DNA from: Dyadobacter fanqingshengii
Lineage (GTDB): Bacteria > Bacteroidota > Bacteroidia > Cytophagales > Spirosomataceae
Direction: 5' to 3'
Length of the DNA stretch: 64,000 nt
Assembly (NCBI RefSeq): GCF_023822005.2
Contig: NZ_CP098806.1
Location: 6,187,632-6,251,631 of the forward strand
The notes beneath the pieces were generated by a model. It made no database searches and was not told the origin of the DNA. It saw only the letters and a list, made by a program, of their open reading frames with translations. A program made the translations under genes and the position numbers. Every line of letters begins with the position of its first letter. The stretch's first letter is position 1. Of the stretch, positions 1-8,949 are shown piece after piece.

Positions 1-686
1 TTGATGGCTATTCCAGCTGTGGCAAAAGCACAACTGCGAAACTGGTTGCAAAGCAGCTGAATTACCCCTATATCGACACAGGTGCCATGTATCGGGCTGT
101 TACCCTGTATTTTATACAAAATCACATAGGCCTCACGAATCCCAAAGAGACAGAAGCGGCACTCAATCATATCCACATTTCTTTTCGTCGGCACGCAGAA
201 CTGGGGCGCAATGACACTTACCTGAACGGGCTGAATGTGGAAGACGAAATCCGCAAAATGTATGTTTCTGAGAAAGTGAGCGATGTGAGTGCGATAGCGG
301 AAGTCAGGCACGCATTGGTCGCACAGCAACAGCGAATGGGCAAGACCAAAGGCATTGTTATGGACGGCCGCGACATTGGTACCGTCGTTTTTCCACAAGC
401 CGAATTAAAAATCTTCATGACCGCCGATCCCTTGATTCGTGCGCAAAGAAGGCAACTCGAGTTACTCGAAAAAGGGGAGCTGATAGGGCTCGCTGAAATT
501 GCGGAAAATCTGAAAATGCGTGATTATATTGACACTACCCGCGCTGAAAGCCCATTACGTCAGGCCGCAGACGCAATTTACATTGATAATTCGCTGATGA
601 CGCTCGATGAGCAGGTTGAAATGGTCGTCAGGTTGGCTGATGAGCAGATCGGATTATCATTGCGCAGAAAAGCAAGCAAAGCCTGA
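1..686 (+). CDS. cmk: Cytidylate kinase, 5'-truncated
   Basis: Transfers phosphate from ATP to CMP/dCMP in pyrimidine nucleotide supply. The reading frame is open from base 3, before the first internal ATG at 87, so the start lies outside the window. The visible N-terminus holds the P-loop (DGYSSCGKST), followed by the YIDTGAMYR segment typical of Cmk, the DGRDIGT motif in the CMP-binding region, and the lid segment with RDYIDTTRAESPL. The C-terminus is intact. Only a few residues before the P-loop should be missing. The next gene starts one base after the stop codon, so the two are probably co-transcribed. The identification is firm from motifs. Confidence 0.95.
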   Translation, partial: DGYSSCGKSTTAKLVAKQLNYPYIDTGAMYRAVTLYFIQNHIGLTNPKETEAALNHIHISFRRHAELGRNDTYLNGLNVEDEIRKMYVSEKVSDVSAIAEVRHALVAQQQRMGKTKGIVMDGRDIGTVVFPQAELKIFMTADPLIRAQRRQLELLEKGELIGLAEIAENLKMRDYIDTTRAESPLRQAADAIYIDNSLMTLDEQVEMVVRLADEQIGLSLRRKASKA

Positions 687-687
687 T

Positions 688-1758
688 ATGAAAGCGCACG
701 ATTACGACTATCTGATTGTCGGACAAGGCATTGCGGGCACTTCACTAGCTATGCATTTATTAGACCTTGGAAAGAGGATACTTATCGTAAATGATTCAGG
801 CGCGCCGTCTTCCTCCAAAGTTGCGGCTGGGATTTTTAATCCGCTAACCGGTAAAAAACTGGTCAAAACCTGGCTTGCAGATGATCTTTTTCCCTACGCA
901 AAAGGCTTCTACGCTTATCTGGAAGCGATATTCAACGAGAAGTTGGTGCATCAGGCACCCATCTACAGACCATTTCGTTCCATTGCCGAACAAAACACTT
1001 ATTTAGCCCAAACAGAAGATCCAAAAATAGCTTCCTACGTCAGGCAAGACGGCGATCCGGCCAATTTATCCGATTATATCCACGCCGATTTTGGCGGTTT
1101 GGAGGTCATTAAATCGGGATGGATTGACTTGCCTCTTTTGTTGGAGCAATGCAGAAATTACTTTTTAGAATACGACCTCCTTGCTGATGAGCAGTTCGAT
1201 GCTAATGCACTATCTGTTTCAAAGGATGCAATTGTTTGGAAAGAAAAGACATTTGGCAAACTGATTTTATGCCAGGGGTTCAAAGCCTTGGAGAATGACT
1301 TTTTTAACTGGCTTCCGTTTACGCCCGTTAAGGGTCAGATCCTGGAAATTGAAACGGAAGTTGCCCTGCCCAGTTATATCGTGAACCAGGGGATTTTTAT
1401 GTTCCCGGTGAGTGAAAGGGTGAGCCGGGTAGGAGCCACTTATTCCTGGGATCCGCTGGACTGGGAACCCACAAAAGAAGCAACTGCTGAGCTAAAAGAA
1501 AAGCTCGATGCACTGCTAAAAACTCCGTATCAGATCAAGTCGGAAGTGGCCGGGATCAGGCCGTCTGTGAAGGACCGCAGGCCGCTGGTTGGTGTGCATC
1601 CCAAGTATGATAATGTCGCTATTTTCAATGGATTAGGCACGAAAGGTGTGACGTTGGCGCCGTTTTTTGCAAACGAGCTCGCCCAACATTTGGAAAACGG
1701 GAAAGAATTGAATCCGCTAGTTAATATTCAGCGGTATTTTTCGTTATATTTCCGTTGA
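688..1758 (+). CDS. FAD-dependent oxidoreductase (DAO family)
   Basis: A 356-residue flavoprotein of the D-amino-acid-oxidase fold. The Rossmann dinucleotide motif (IVGQGIAGTSLAMHLL) begins near residue 9, and a second FAD-contact region near the C-terminus reads GIRPSVKDRRPLVGVHP followed by NGLGTKGVTLAP. An upstream in-frame ATG at 607 lies inside cmk and would put about 27 unrelated residues before the Rossmann motif. I therefore take the ATG at 688, one base after the cmk stop. The substrate is not evident; relatives oxidise glycine, sarcosine or other secondary amines. No signal peptide is seen, so the protein should be cytosolic. The following gene begins 16 bases downstream. Confidence 0.85.
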   Translation: MKAHDYDYLIVGQGIAGTSLAMHLLDLGKRILIVNDSGAPSSSKVAAGIFNPLTGKKLVKTWLADDLFPYAKGFYAYLEAIFNEKLVHQAPIYRPFRSIAEQNTYLAQTEDPKIASYVRQDGDPANLSDYIHADFGGLEVIKSGWIDLPLLLEQCRNYFLEYDLLADEQFDANALSVSKDAIVWKEKTFGKLILCQGFKALENDFFNWLPFTPVKGQILEIETEVALPSYIVNQGIFMFPVSERVSRVGATYSWDPLDWEPTKEATAELKEKLDALLKTPYQIKSEVAGIRPSVKDRRPLVGVHPKYDNVAIFNGLGTKGVTLAPFFANELAQHLENGKELNPLVNIQRYFSLYFR

Positions 1759-1774
1759 AGTCAGCCTTAGCACT

Positions 1775-4700
1775 ATGAGCATAAAATCTATATACAAATT
1801 AACCTTTTCGGTCGGTCTTTTAGCGGTTTTAGGATTATTTACCGAATCAGTAGCGCAACGCTACCCCTCTCAGGAAACATTTGGAAAGAACAGGATCCAG
1901 TACAAAACCTTTAACTGGAAAATATTCAGGACAACCAATTTCGAGATCTATCACTACCAGGGCGGAACTGCGCTTGCCAAGCTGACGGCGCAATATGCTG
2001 AAAGTGAATTTGATAAGATCACGGATATTTTAGGCTGGACCCCTTACAGCCGCGTTAAGATCTTTCTTTACAATTCGCCTGCTGAATTAGAGCAAAGCAA
2101 CATGGGCCTGTCGACATTGGACAACCTGACTGAGCAAAAACTGGATCTTTCCCAGTCACGCGTGGAAGTTGCATACACAGGAGACCAGATCGGTTTCCGT
2201 AAAAAGCTCGTAAAGGACATCAGTCTTTTGTTTGTTTACGACATGCTTTACGGCGGGAATATGAAGGAAGCATTGCAAAGTTCATTGCTTCTAACCCTTC
2301 CTGAATGGTTCATGTCAGGAACTGCCGCTTATATCGCAGAAGGTTGGTCGCCGGAATTGAATGATTATATGCGTGATTTTTTCAAAAACCGCAATGTGCG
2401 CAAGCCAACGTTAATGACGGGAAATGATGCAACATTGATCGGCCACTCCATCTGGAATTACATTGCTGAGCGTTACGGAAAGGACAAAATATCGGATATT
2501 CTGAACCTCACCCGCATCATCCGGACCGAGCAGACCAGCATTACGAGTACTTTGGGAATTCAGTCTTACAATCGCTTCCTACGCGATTGGAAAGCATATT
2601 ATTTGAATCAAAATAAGAACGCGGAGCAATTTTACACCGATCCGAATCCCACCTGGAAATATAAGCTCAACGAATTCAGCGTTTCCGACGCGAGTGCGGT
2701 GATCAAAGTGTCTCCTGATAAAAAATTCACGGCGGTTAGCGAGATTAAGAATGGTCGTTACCGGGTTTATTTGTTTGATAGCGAGACCGGAAGCAAGAAA
2801 ATTGTTCGTCAGGGCAAGCTTGATTTTATTGGTGGAAGGGTGAAAACGCAACCTCCGCTTTTGGGCTGGTCCAGAAACAATGTGCTTTCGATCCTGGCCA
2901 CTGAGAATGACCGCAAGAATTTTTATATGTATGAAAACCTGGGTACTAAAAAGGTCAAGGTGAAGCTGAAACGCAACATCCGCGGTCTAGATCAGATCGT
3001 TGATATGGATGTTTCGCACGATGGAACAATGCTGGCCGTGAGCGCGGATAAGGGTGGGCAAAATGACCTTTACCTGATCAGCGTTGCAAGAGCTTCTGCA
3101 TTGCCGTTGACAAGCGATCTTTACGATGATCTCTCGCCACGCTTCGTGCAAGGGTCGTCACGCAGGGTTGTTTTTTCTTCAAACAGACCGCTGGATTCAC
3201 TGGGAACAGGCGATAAGGGTAGTTATAAATCCATTTCCGGCTCATTTACCATATTCGAGCATGATGGAACACCTAAGTCTGATAACCTGCTGAAACTCGT
3301 TCAGACGGACGGAAAAACCAAGATTTCCCCCGTTTACGCAGATGAAAGTGACATCATTTATCTTTCCAATGCGCAAGGCGTAAGCAACCTGTTCAAATTC
3401 AATCGCGCCAGCAACACCAACTCGCAGTTAACGAATTATATTCAAAACATAAGAAATGCGGATTTGACGACCAAGTCGGGAGGCGGATTGGCTTACACTT
3501 ATTTGAACGACGGTTATTACACAGCCGCGTTTAAAAACTCCTTTGACATCAATGCAACAGTCAGCACACCGGCATTAAACAATAGCGCAGTGGCGACCGG
3601 TGCGGGAGCGGCTAGTGCAGCAACTCCCGGTGCAGCAGCTCCAAAAACGGATTCCGTGCAACCTGCCAAAACAGCTGAAACACCGAAAATTGCTTTGAAG
3701 GATGGCGAAGTGGACACGGACAATTATGAATTTGATGAAGATGTGTTAAAAGCGTTCGAATCCAAGCAGCGCAGAGGAACATTCCCGACAACGCCAAGCA
3801 CATTATCCAGAACGAAGGCAACGCGAGAGAACATTGCGATCAAAGGGCCATATCCTTACAAAGGACTTTTCATTACCAATGATGCAAATTCCGACTGGCG
3901 CATTGATCCGATCAGAGGATTTGGTTACGCGCAGTCCATTTCGATGAATGATCTGTTGGAAAACCACGTCATTAAAGCCGGACTTTTCATTTCGTCCAAT
4001 TTCAGGAACAGCGATCTTTTCGCAGAATATAACAACAACACTTACCGTATCGACTTCGGATTGCGGATCGACAGAAAAAGTCTCTACATTGATTCCGAAG
4101 GAGCACCGCAGAAATATCGGTTCAACCAGCTGATGTTCACGGCTTCTTATCCGTTCTCGACTACGAGCCGTTTCTCGCTGTCCCCCATGTTCAGTTCCAC
4201 GCGCATGATCGACGTGTATTTGCTGCCAAATCCTGATCTTGCTTCGAGCTACGGCGGTTTGAGAAGTGAATATGTGTTTGATAACACGCGGGTGAACGGC
4301 ATGAACATGATGGAAGGAACGCGTTTCAAGATTCGCTATGACTTGCAACAAGGTCTTACGAATGGTAATGAGAGCTTCAATCGCGTAAGTCTTGATTTCC
4401 GCCATTACCAACAAATCCACCGCGATCTGATCCTGGCAGTCCGTGCTTCGGCCAGCCATTCAGGCGGTAAAGCGCCAAAACAGAACATTTTGGGTGGAAT
4501 GGAAAACTGGATAGGAAACAAAAAGGAAACACGCACAGGCGATAACCCGCTCGATTTTCAGAAAGATAACCGCGACATTTTCTTCGCTGACTTCGCTACC
4601 AACTTACGTGGCTTTAAGCTCAACCGTTTATCAGGAACAAGTTATATGCTGCTGAATGCGGAACTAAGAATTCCTTTGGTGAAATATCTGTATCGCGGCG

Positions 4701-5002
4701 CGATCACTTCCAGCTTCCTGCGCAACTTCCAGATTGTCGGTTTCGGGGATATTGGAACTGCCTGGACGGGTAAAGGGCCATTCAGCGAAAACAACAGTTT
4801 GAATACACAAATTATTGGAACCGAGGACGATCCATTCCGGGCAACGGTTACCAACTTTAAAAATCCTTACCTGATGGGCTATGGAGTGGGTGCCAGAACA
4901 ACATTGTTCGGCTTTTATGCCAAGTTTGATTATGCCTGGGGTGTTGACAATGGTTACACAAACAAAGCAGTTCCCTACGTAACATTGGGTTATGATTTTT
5001 GA
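1775..5002 (+). CDS. Envelope protein: TolB-like propeller plus C-terminal outer-membrane barrel
   Basis: A 1075-residue exported protein. A signal peptide spans about residues 1-27 (ends SVAQ). Residues 30-280 look like an MA-type peptidase-like domain, with long helices and the segment LPEWFMSGTAAYIAEGW; the expected HExxH zinc motif is absent, so it is probably not catalytic. Residues 300-600 contain WD40/TolB-like propeller strands (e.g. VSPDKKFTAVSE, DVSHDGTMLAVSADKGG). A low-complexity Ala/Thr/Pro linker at about 595-640 precedes a C-terminal region with alternating aromatic strands. This region ends in VTLGYDF, with the terminal Phe expected of an outer-membrane barrel inserted by BAM. 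Homologues in Bacteroidota are annotated as Tol-like transporters, but no function is established. A terminator follows. Confidence 0.75.
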   Translation: MSIKSIYKLTFSVGLLAVLGLFTESVAQRYPSQETFGKNRIQYKTFNWKIFRTTNFEIYHYQGGTALAKLTAQYAESEFDKITDILGWTPYSRVKIFLYNSPAELEQSNMGLSTLDNLTEQKLDLSQSRVEVAYTGDQIGFRKKLVKDISLLFVYDMLYGGNMKEALQSSLLLTLPEWFMSGTAAYIAEGWSPELNDYMRDFFKNRNVRKPTLMTGNDATLIGHSIWNYIAERYGKDKISDILNLTRIIRTEQTSITSTLGIQSYNRFLRDWKAYYLNQNKNAEQFYTDPNPTWKYKLNEFSVSDASAVIKVSPDKKFTAVSEIKNGRYRVYLFDSETGSKKIVRQGKLDFIGGRVKTQPPLLGWSRNNVLSILATENDRKNFYMYENLGTKKVKVKLKRNIRGLDQIVDMDVSHDGTMLAVSADKGGQNDLYLISVARASALPLTSDLYDDLSPRFVQGSSRRVVFSSNRPLDSLGTGDKGSYKSISGSFTIFEHDGTPKSDNLLKLVQTDGKTKISPVYADESDIIYLSNAQGVSNLFKFNRASNTNSQLTNYIQNIRNADLTTKSGGGLAYTYLNDGYYTAAFKNSFDINATVSTPALNNSAVATGAGAASAATPGAAAPKTDSVQPAKTAETPKIALKDGEVDTDNYEFDEDVLKAFESKQRRGTFPTTPSTLSRTKATRENIAIKGPYPYKGLFITNDANSDWRIDPIRGFGYAQSISMNDLLENHVIKAGLFISSNFRNSDLFAEYNNNTYRIDFGLRIDRKSLYIDSEGAPQKYRFNQLMFTASYPFSTTSRFSLSPMFSSTRMIDVYLLPNPDLASSYGGLRSEYVFDNTRVNGMNMMEGTRFKIRYDLQQGLTNGNESFNRVSLDFRHYQQIHRDLILAVRASASHSGGKAPKQNILGGMENWIGNKKETRTGDNPLDFQKDNRDIFFADFATNLRGFKLNRLSGTSYMLLNAELRIPLVKYLYRGAITSSFLRNFQIVGFGDIGTAWTGKGPFSENNSLNTQIIGTEDDPFRATVTNFKNPYLMGYGVGARTTLFGFYAKFDYAWGVDNGYTNKAVPYVTLGYDF

Positions 5003-5043
5003 TTAGAAAATCAGTATAAATGCAGAATTTGGGGTCTTAATGG

Positions 5044-5073
5044 TGGCAAGGGATAAACTCTCTTGCCATTTTT
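5044..5073 (+). terminator. Intrinsic terminator after the propeller/barrel gene
   Basis: A perfect 7-bp stem (TGGCAAG at 5044-5050, CTTGCCA at 5062-5068) with an 11-base loop is followed by five T. It lies 41 bases after the stop at 5002 and before the PorP/SprF gene, which therefore probably has its own promoter. Confidence 0.7.
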
Positions 5074-5105
5074 AGTTTAATAATTAACAAATTTAATCCA
5101 TTTTC

Positions 5106-6026
5106 ATGAACACACATTTCTTCCTTAAATTAAGCCTTTGCCTCCTGCTGTTAATCGCAGCCAGTTCTCAAACCGTTTTTGCCCAAAGAGAAGTCCTTTA
5201 CGAACAATATGTGCAAAGTCCGATGACCATTAACCCGGGCTTTACGGGCGTGCGCGAGACATTCAACATGACAGCCATATTCCGCAGGAAATGGTTTAAC
5301 ATTCAAAATTCGCCGTCCAGTCAGACATTCACCGCGGACGGAACCGTTGCCAACGGAAAGTTCGGAATAGGTTTTATGGCACTGAACGATCAAACGAGCT
5401 TTTTCACGACAACCGGCTTTTCCGGGTCGTTTGCATTTCATCTGGGACTATCAGATCAATGGAAGCTGGGACTTGGCGCGCAGGGCGGCATTAATGTGCT
5501 TCCGGTAGTGGATTTAACCTCACCCAGAAATAATACAGTGCTCGGCAGTTTCGGACTCGGGGCATGGCTGCGTTCCGATCGTCTGTATTTTGGACTGTCG
5601 AAACCGGAACTATTATCGCAGAATTTCGGCAATCAGGCAATATCCAGCGTTTATCGTCGTCCCTTATATATAATGGCCGGTGGCAGTTATGATTTGAATG
5701 ATGATATTATGATGCTGCCTCATGTTCTGTTTGTTCAGGAAAAGGACCACGAATTGCGTTTTGATTTTGGCAGTCGTTTTTGGTTTAATGAAAAAGTGGG
5801 CGTGGGCGCCTCATATCGGGCAGGCGGAGGCTACCAATCGTTTTCTGCAAAAGTCGACTATTTGCAGATTTCGGCAGAAGTGCAGGCGGGTAAGAACATA
5901 AGGTTGGGATATTTTTACAGCACGCGGCAAGCTGAACAAATTTATGCCTCTTATTCCGGCCCGAAAGGCATTCATGAACTGATGCTGAAATTTGTTCCCA
6001 GTCCGAACGGATTTCAGAAAAACTAG
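5106..6026 (+). CDS. PorP/SprF family type IX secretion membrane protein
   Basis: A 306-residue protein with a signal peptide (ends QTVFAQ, about residue 26) and the family hallmark just after it: YEQYVQSPMTINPGFTGVR, followed by RRKW and a series of short beta-barrel strands. PorP/SprF proteins are outer-membrane barrels. In Flavobacterium SprF is needed to secrete the adhesin SprB through the type IX system, and PorP/SprF-like proteins attach cargo at the cell surface. The many paralogues usually sit beside a large secreted partner. Here no large adhesin is adjacent, so this copy is an orphan and its cargo is unknown. The start at 5106 has an AT-rich leader and no Shine-Dalgarno sequence, as is usual in this phylum. 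Confidence 0.85.
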   Translation: MNTHFFLKLSLCLLLLIAASSQTVFAQREVLYEQYVQSPMTINPGFTGVRETFNMTAIFRRKWFNIQNSPSSQTFTADGTVANGKFGIGFMALNDQTSFFTTTGFSGSFAFHLGLSDQWKLGLGAQGGINVLPVVDLTSPRNNTVLGSFGLGAWLRSDRLYFGLSKPELLSQNFGNQAISSVYRRPLYIMAGGSYDLNDDIMMLPHVLFVQEKDHELRFDFGSRFWFNEKVGVGASYRAGGGYQSFSAKVDYLQISAEVQAGKNIRLGYFYSTRQAEQIYASYSGPKGIHELMLKFVPSPNGFQKN

Positions 6027-6102
6027 TGCAGCTGAACGGTCAGAAATCGTCTTTGGCCTAAGTTAAAAGGATAATTTATTCGTAATGTTTTAATAAGTCT
6101 CG

Positions 6103-6110
6103 TACCTTTG
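6103..6110 (+). promoter_or_regulatory. Bacteroidota -7 box (TACCTTTG) before sucA
   Basis: A perfect match to the TAnnTTTG -7 element of the Bacteroidota primary sigma factor, 28 bases before the sucA ATG. A clear TTG -33 element at the usual spacing is not obvious. It would drive sucA-sucB. Confidence 0.6.
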
Positions 6111-6138
6111 TGCGGTAAATGAAATACTCACTTTTGTG

Positions 6139-8901
6139 ATGGATAAATACACATATATAGCAAATTCCGACGGCGCTTACATAGAGGAATTGTACAATTC
6201 CTATAAGCATAATCCAGCTTCCGTAGACGAAGGCTGGCAGAAATTTTTTGAAGGTTTCGACTTCTCACAAAAGTATCCTGTTAACGGAAACGGCCATGCA
6301 AATGGTGCTGCCAACGGCAAGGAAGCAGCCACGATTTCCAAAGTTGACCCTGCCCGTATCCGTAAGGAAATGGAAGTGGTTCACTTAATACGCGGTTTCA
6401 GATCAAGAGGGCACTTATTGGCCACTACTAATCCGATACAGAAACGTAAAGACCGTCAGCCACAGCTCGATATCGCTGATTTTAACCTCGGGAACGAAGA
6501 CCTTGATTCGGTTTTTGAAGCGGGGGTGGAGGTTTTCGGCAGACCGGCCACATTGCGGGAAATTGTTGATTCCCTGACTACGATTTATACAAGAAACATT
6601 GGTTTCGAATATTTATACATCCGCGACCGCGAGCAAAAAAGCTGGTTGCGTAAGAAAATCGAGAAGGAAGCATTGAATATGAGTTTTTCCATTGATGAGA
6701 AAAAACATATTCTGTCCAAATTGAATGAGGCGGTTGTTTTTGAAAATTTTCTCCACACAAAATATTTAGGTCAAAAGCGTTTTTCTCTGGAAGGTGGCGA
6801 AACCACGATCCCGGCGTTGGATGCGATGATTAACAAGGCCGCAGAAATGGGCGTTGTGGAAGTAATGATCGGGATGGCTCACCGTGGTCGTCTTAACGTG
6901 CTTGCCAACGTAATGCAAAAAACGTACGGACAAATCTTCAATGAATTTGAAGGCAATTTGCCGGACCAGGTTTGGGGCGATGGCGACGTGAAATACCACA
7001 TGGGTTTTGCAAGCCAGATCACAACCAAAAATGGTGAAAAAGTACATTTGAAACTGGCACCTAACCCTTCACACCTTGAAGCCGTTAACCCGGTTGTGGA
7101 AGGTTACATCCGTGCGCGCGCCGATGGCATGTATGACAGTGATTATGACCGCGTTTTGCCGGTTCTGATCCACGGTGATGCAGCCGTTGCAGGTCAGGGA
7201 ATTGTTTATGAAGTTACTCAAATGTCCGCGCTGAACGGCTATTACACAGGGGGAACCATTCACTTTGTGATCAATAACCAGGTTGGTTTTACAACGGATT
7301 TCATTGACGCCAGGTCAAGCATTTATTGTACAGACATTGCAAAAATCGTTGATGCGCCTGTTTTGCACGTGAATGGAGATGATCCTGAGGCAGTTGTGTT
7401 CTGTATGCGACTGGCCGTGGAATATCGTCAGACATTCAATAAGGATATTTTTATTGACATGGTTTGTTATCGCCGTCATGGTCACAATGAAGCAGACGAG
7501 CCGAAATTTACGCAGCCAGTTCTTTATAAGTCCATCGAGAAGCACCAGAACCCCAGGGAAATTTATCAAAAAACCCTTGCGGAGCGTGGTGATGTAGACG
7601 CGCAGTTGGCGGCTAATATGGACAAAGAATTCAAGCAGCTTTTGCAGGAACGTTTGGATATGGTGAAGCAAAAAGCATTGCCCTATACTTTGCCGAAACT
7701 GGAACAGGAGTGGCACACATTGCGCAAATCCAAACCGGAAGATTTTGAGAAATCGCCGGAGACAAGTGTTCCTTTGGAAACTTTGGAAAAAATCGGGAAG
7801 GCTTTGACAAGCACGCCCGAGAATTTCAGCCGCCTGAAACAGATCGATAAATTGCTCAAAGATCGTGAGCAAATGATCTTTGATAAGAAGGAAGTGAACT
7901 GGGCAACAGCCGAATTGCTGGCTTATGGTTCAATTCTTACCGAAGGAAATATTGTAAGATTGAGCGGACAGGATGTGCAGCGCGGGACATTTTCACACCG
8001 CCATGCGGTTCTGAGAGATGTGGAAACCAATGCCGCTTACAGTAACCTTGAACATATTCAGGAAGACCAGGGCCGGTTCATGATCTACAACTCGCTGCTT
8101 TCGGAATACGGCGTTTTGGGTTTTGAGTTTGGTTATTCTATGGCGAACCCTAATGCACTTGTGATCTGGGAAGCACAGTTTGGTGATTTTGCCAATGGGA
8201 CGCAAGTGATCATTGACCAGTTTGTAACGTCAAGTGAAACCAAATGGGATCGCTGGACAGGTTTGGTGATGTTGCTTCCACATGGTTATGAAGGCCAGGG
8301 GCCAGAACATTCGAATGCGCGTCCGGAACGTTATTTGCAGCTCTCTGCCAATTACAACCTGATCGTGGCAAACGTTACAACACCTGCTAACTTCTTCCAC
8401 TTGCTTCGCAGACAGTTGAAATTCCCGTTCCGCAAGCCATTGGTGGTGATGTCTCCAAAATCTATGCTGAGACATCCATTGTGCGTTTCTCCGATGGACA
8501 GCCTAGTTAATGGCTCGTTCCAGGAAACAATCGGTGACACTTTTGCTGACCCCAAGAAAGTTAAAAAAGTGTTGCTATGCACCGGAAAGCTGTATTACGA
8601 GCTTTACGAAAAGCAGCAGGCAGATAAGCGCGACGATGTGGCCATTATCCGTCTGGAACAAATGCATCCGTTTCCGCAAACGCAGATCGACGGACATTTG
8701 GCACAATATCCGAATGCAAAAGTATATTGGGTGCAGGAAGAACCTTTCAATATGGGTGGCTGGACGTTCATGTTGAGAATGTACAAAGGCGCGAAACCAT
8801 TGCAGGTGATTGCCCGCGTATCCAGCGCTTCCCCTTCAACAGGATTCTCGAAAATCCATGCGAAAGAGCAGGCTGAAATTATTAACAGAGCTTTTGAATG
8901 A
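6139..8901 (+). CDS. sucA: 2-oxoglutarate dehydrogenase E1 component
   Basis: Thiamine-diphosphate-dependent decarboxylase of the 2-oxoglutarate dehydrogenase complex in the TCA cycle. The protein has 920 residues, close to the family's usual 900-950. The N-terminal E2-binding segment (IEELYNSYKHNPASVDEGWQ) is present. The central TPP domain carries MIGMAHRGRLNVLANV and SHLEAVNPVVEGYIRAR, and the transketolase-like pyrimidine domain carries GTFSHRHAVLRD and LLPHGYEGQGPEHSNAR. The open frame begins with GTG at 6136, but the adjacent ATG at 6139 is the better start. A TAnnTTTG promoter precedes it. sucB begins 48 bases downstream with no terminator between, so they form an operon; the E3 gene is not here. 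Confidence 0.97.
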   Translation: MDKYTYIANSDGAYIEELYNSYKHNPASVDEGWQKFFEGFDFSQKYPVNGNGHANGAANGKEAATISKVDPARIRKEMEVVHLIRGFRSRGHLLATTNPIQKRKDRQPQLDIADFNLGNEDLDSVFEAGVEVFGRPATLREIVDSLTTIYTRNIGFEYLYIRDREQKSWLRKKIEKEALNMSFSIDEKKHILSKLNEAVVFENFLHTKYLGQKRFSLEGGETTIPALDAMINKAAEMGVVEVMIGMAHRGRLNVLANVMQKTYGQIFNEFEGNLPDQVWGDGDVKYHMGFASQITTKNGEKVHLKLAPNPSHLEAVNPVVEGYIRARADGMYDSDYDRVLPVLIHGDAAVAGQGIVYEVTQMSALNGYYTGGTIHFVINNQVGFTTDFIDARSSIYCTDIAKIVDAPVLHVNGDDPEAVVFCMRLAVEYRQTFNKDIFIDMVCYRRHGHNEADEPKFTQPVLYKSIEKHQNPREIYQKTLAERGDVDAQLAANMDKEFKQLLQERLDMVKQKALPYTLPKLEQEWHTLRKSKPEDFEKSPETSVPLETLEKIGKALTSTPENFSRLKQIDKLLKDREQMIFDKKEVNWATAELLAYGSILTEGNIVRLSGQDVQRGTFSHRHAVLRDVETNAAYSNLEHIQEDQGRFMIYNSLLSEYGVLGFEFGYSMANPNALVIWEAQFGDFANGTQVIIDQFVTSSETKWDRWTGLVMLLPHGYEGQGPEHSNARPERYLQLSANYNLIVANVTTPANFFHLLRRQLKFPFRKPLVVMSPKSMLRHPLCVSPMDSLVNGSFQETIGDTFADPKKVKKVLLCTGKLYYELYEKQQADKRDDVAIIRLEQMHPFPQTQIDGHLAQYPNAKVYWVQEEPFNMGGWTFMLRMYKGAKPLQVIARVSSASPSTGFSKIHAKEQAEIINRAFE

Positions 8902-8949
8902 TATTCCTATAAATTAGACACTTAGTTCGATAACAAGATTGCACATAAA

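Noticed and set aside
607..687. N-terminal extension of the FAD oxidoreductase from 607
   Set aside because: It overlaps cmk and places unrelated residues before the Rossmann motif; the ATG at 688 is the better start.
3803..4459. 218-codon minus-strand frame
   Set aside because: Antisense to the barrel part of the 1075-aa envelope protein; no family features.
7315..7872. 185-codon minus-strand frame
   Set aside because: Antisense to sucA; Phe/Leu/Ile-rich translation with no membrane pattern or motif.
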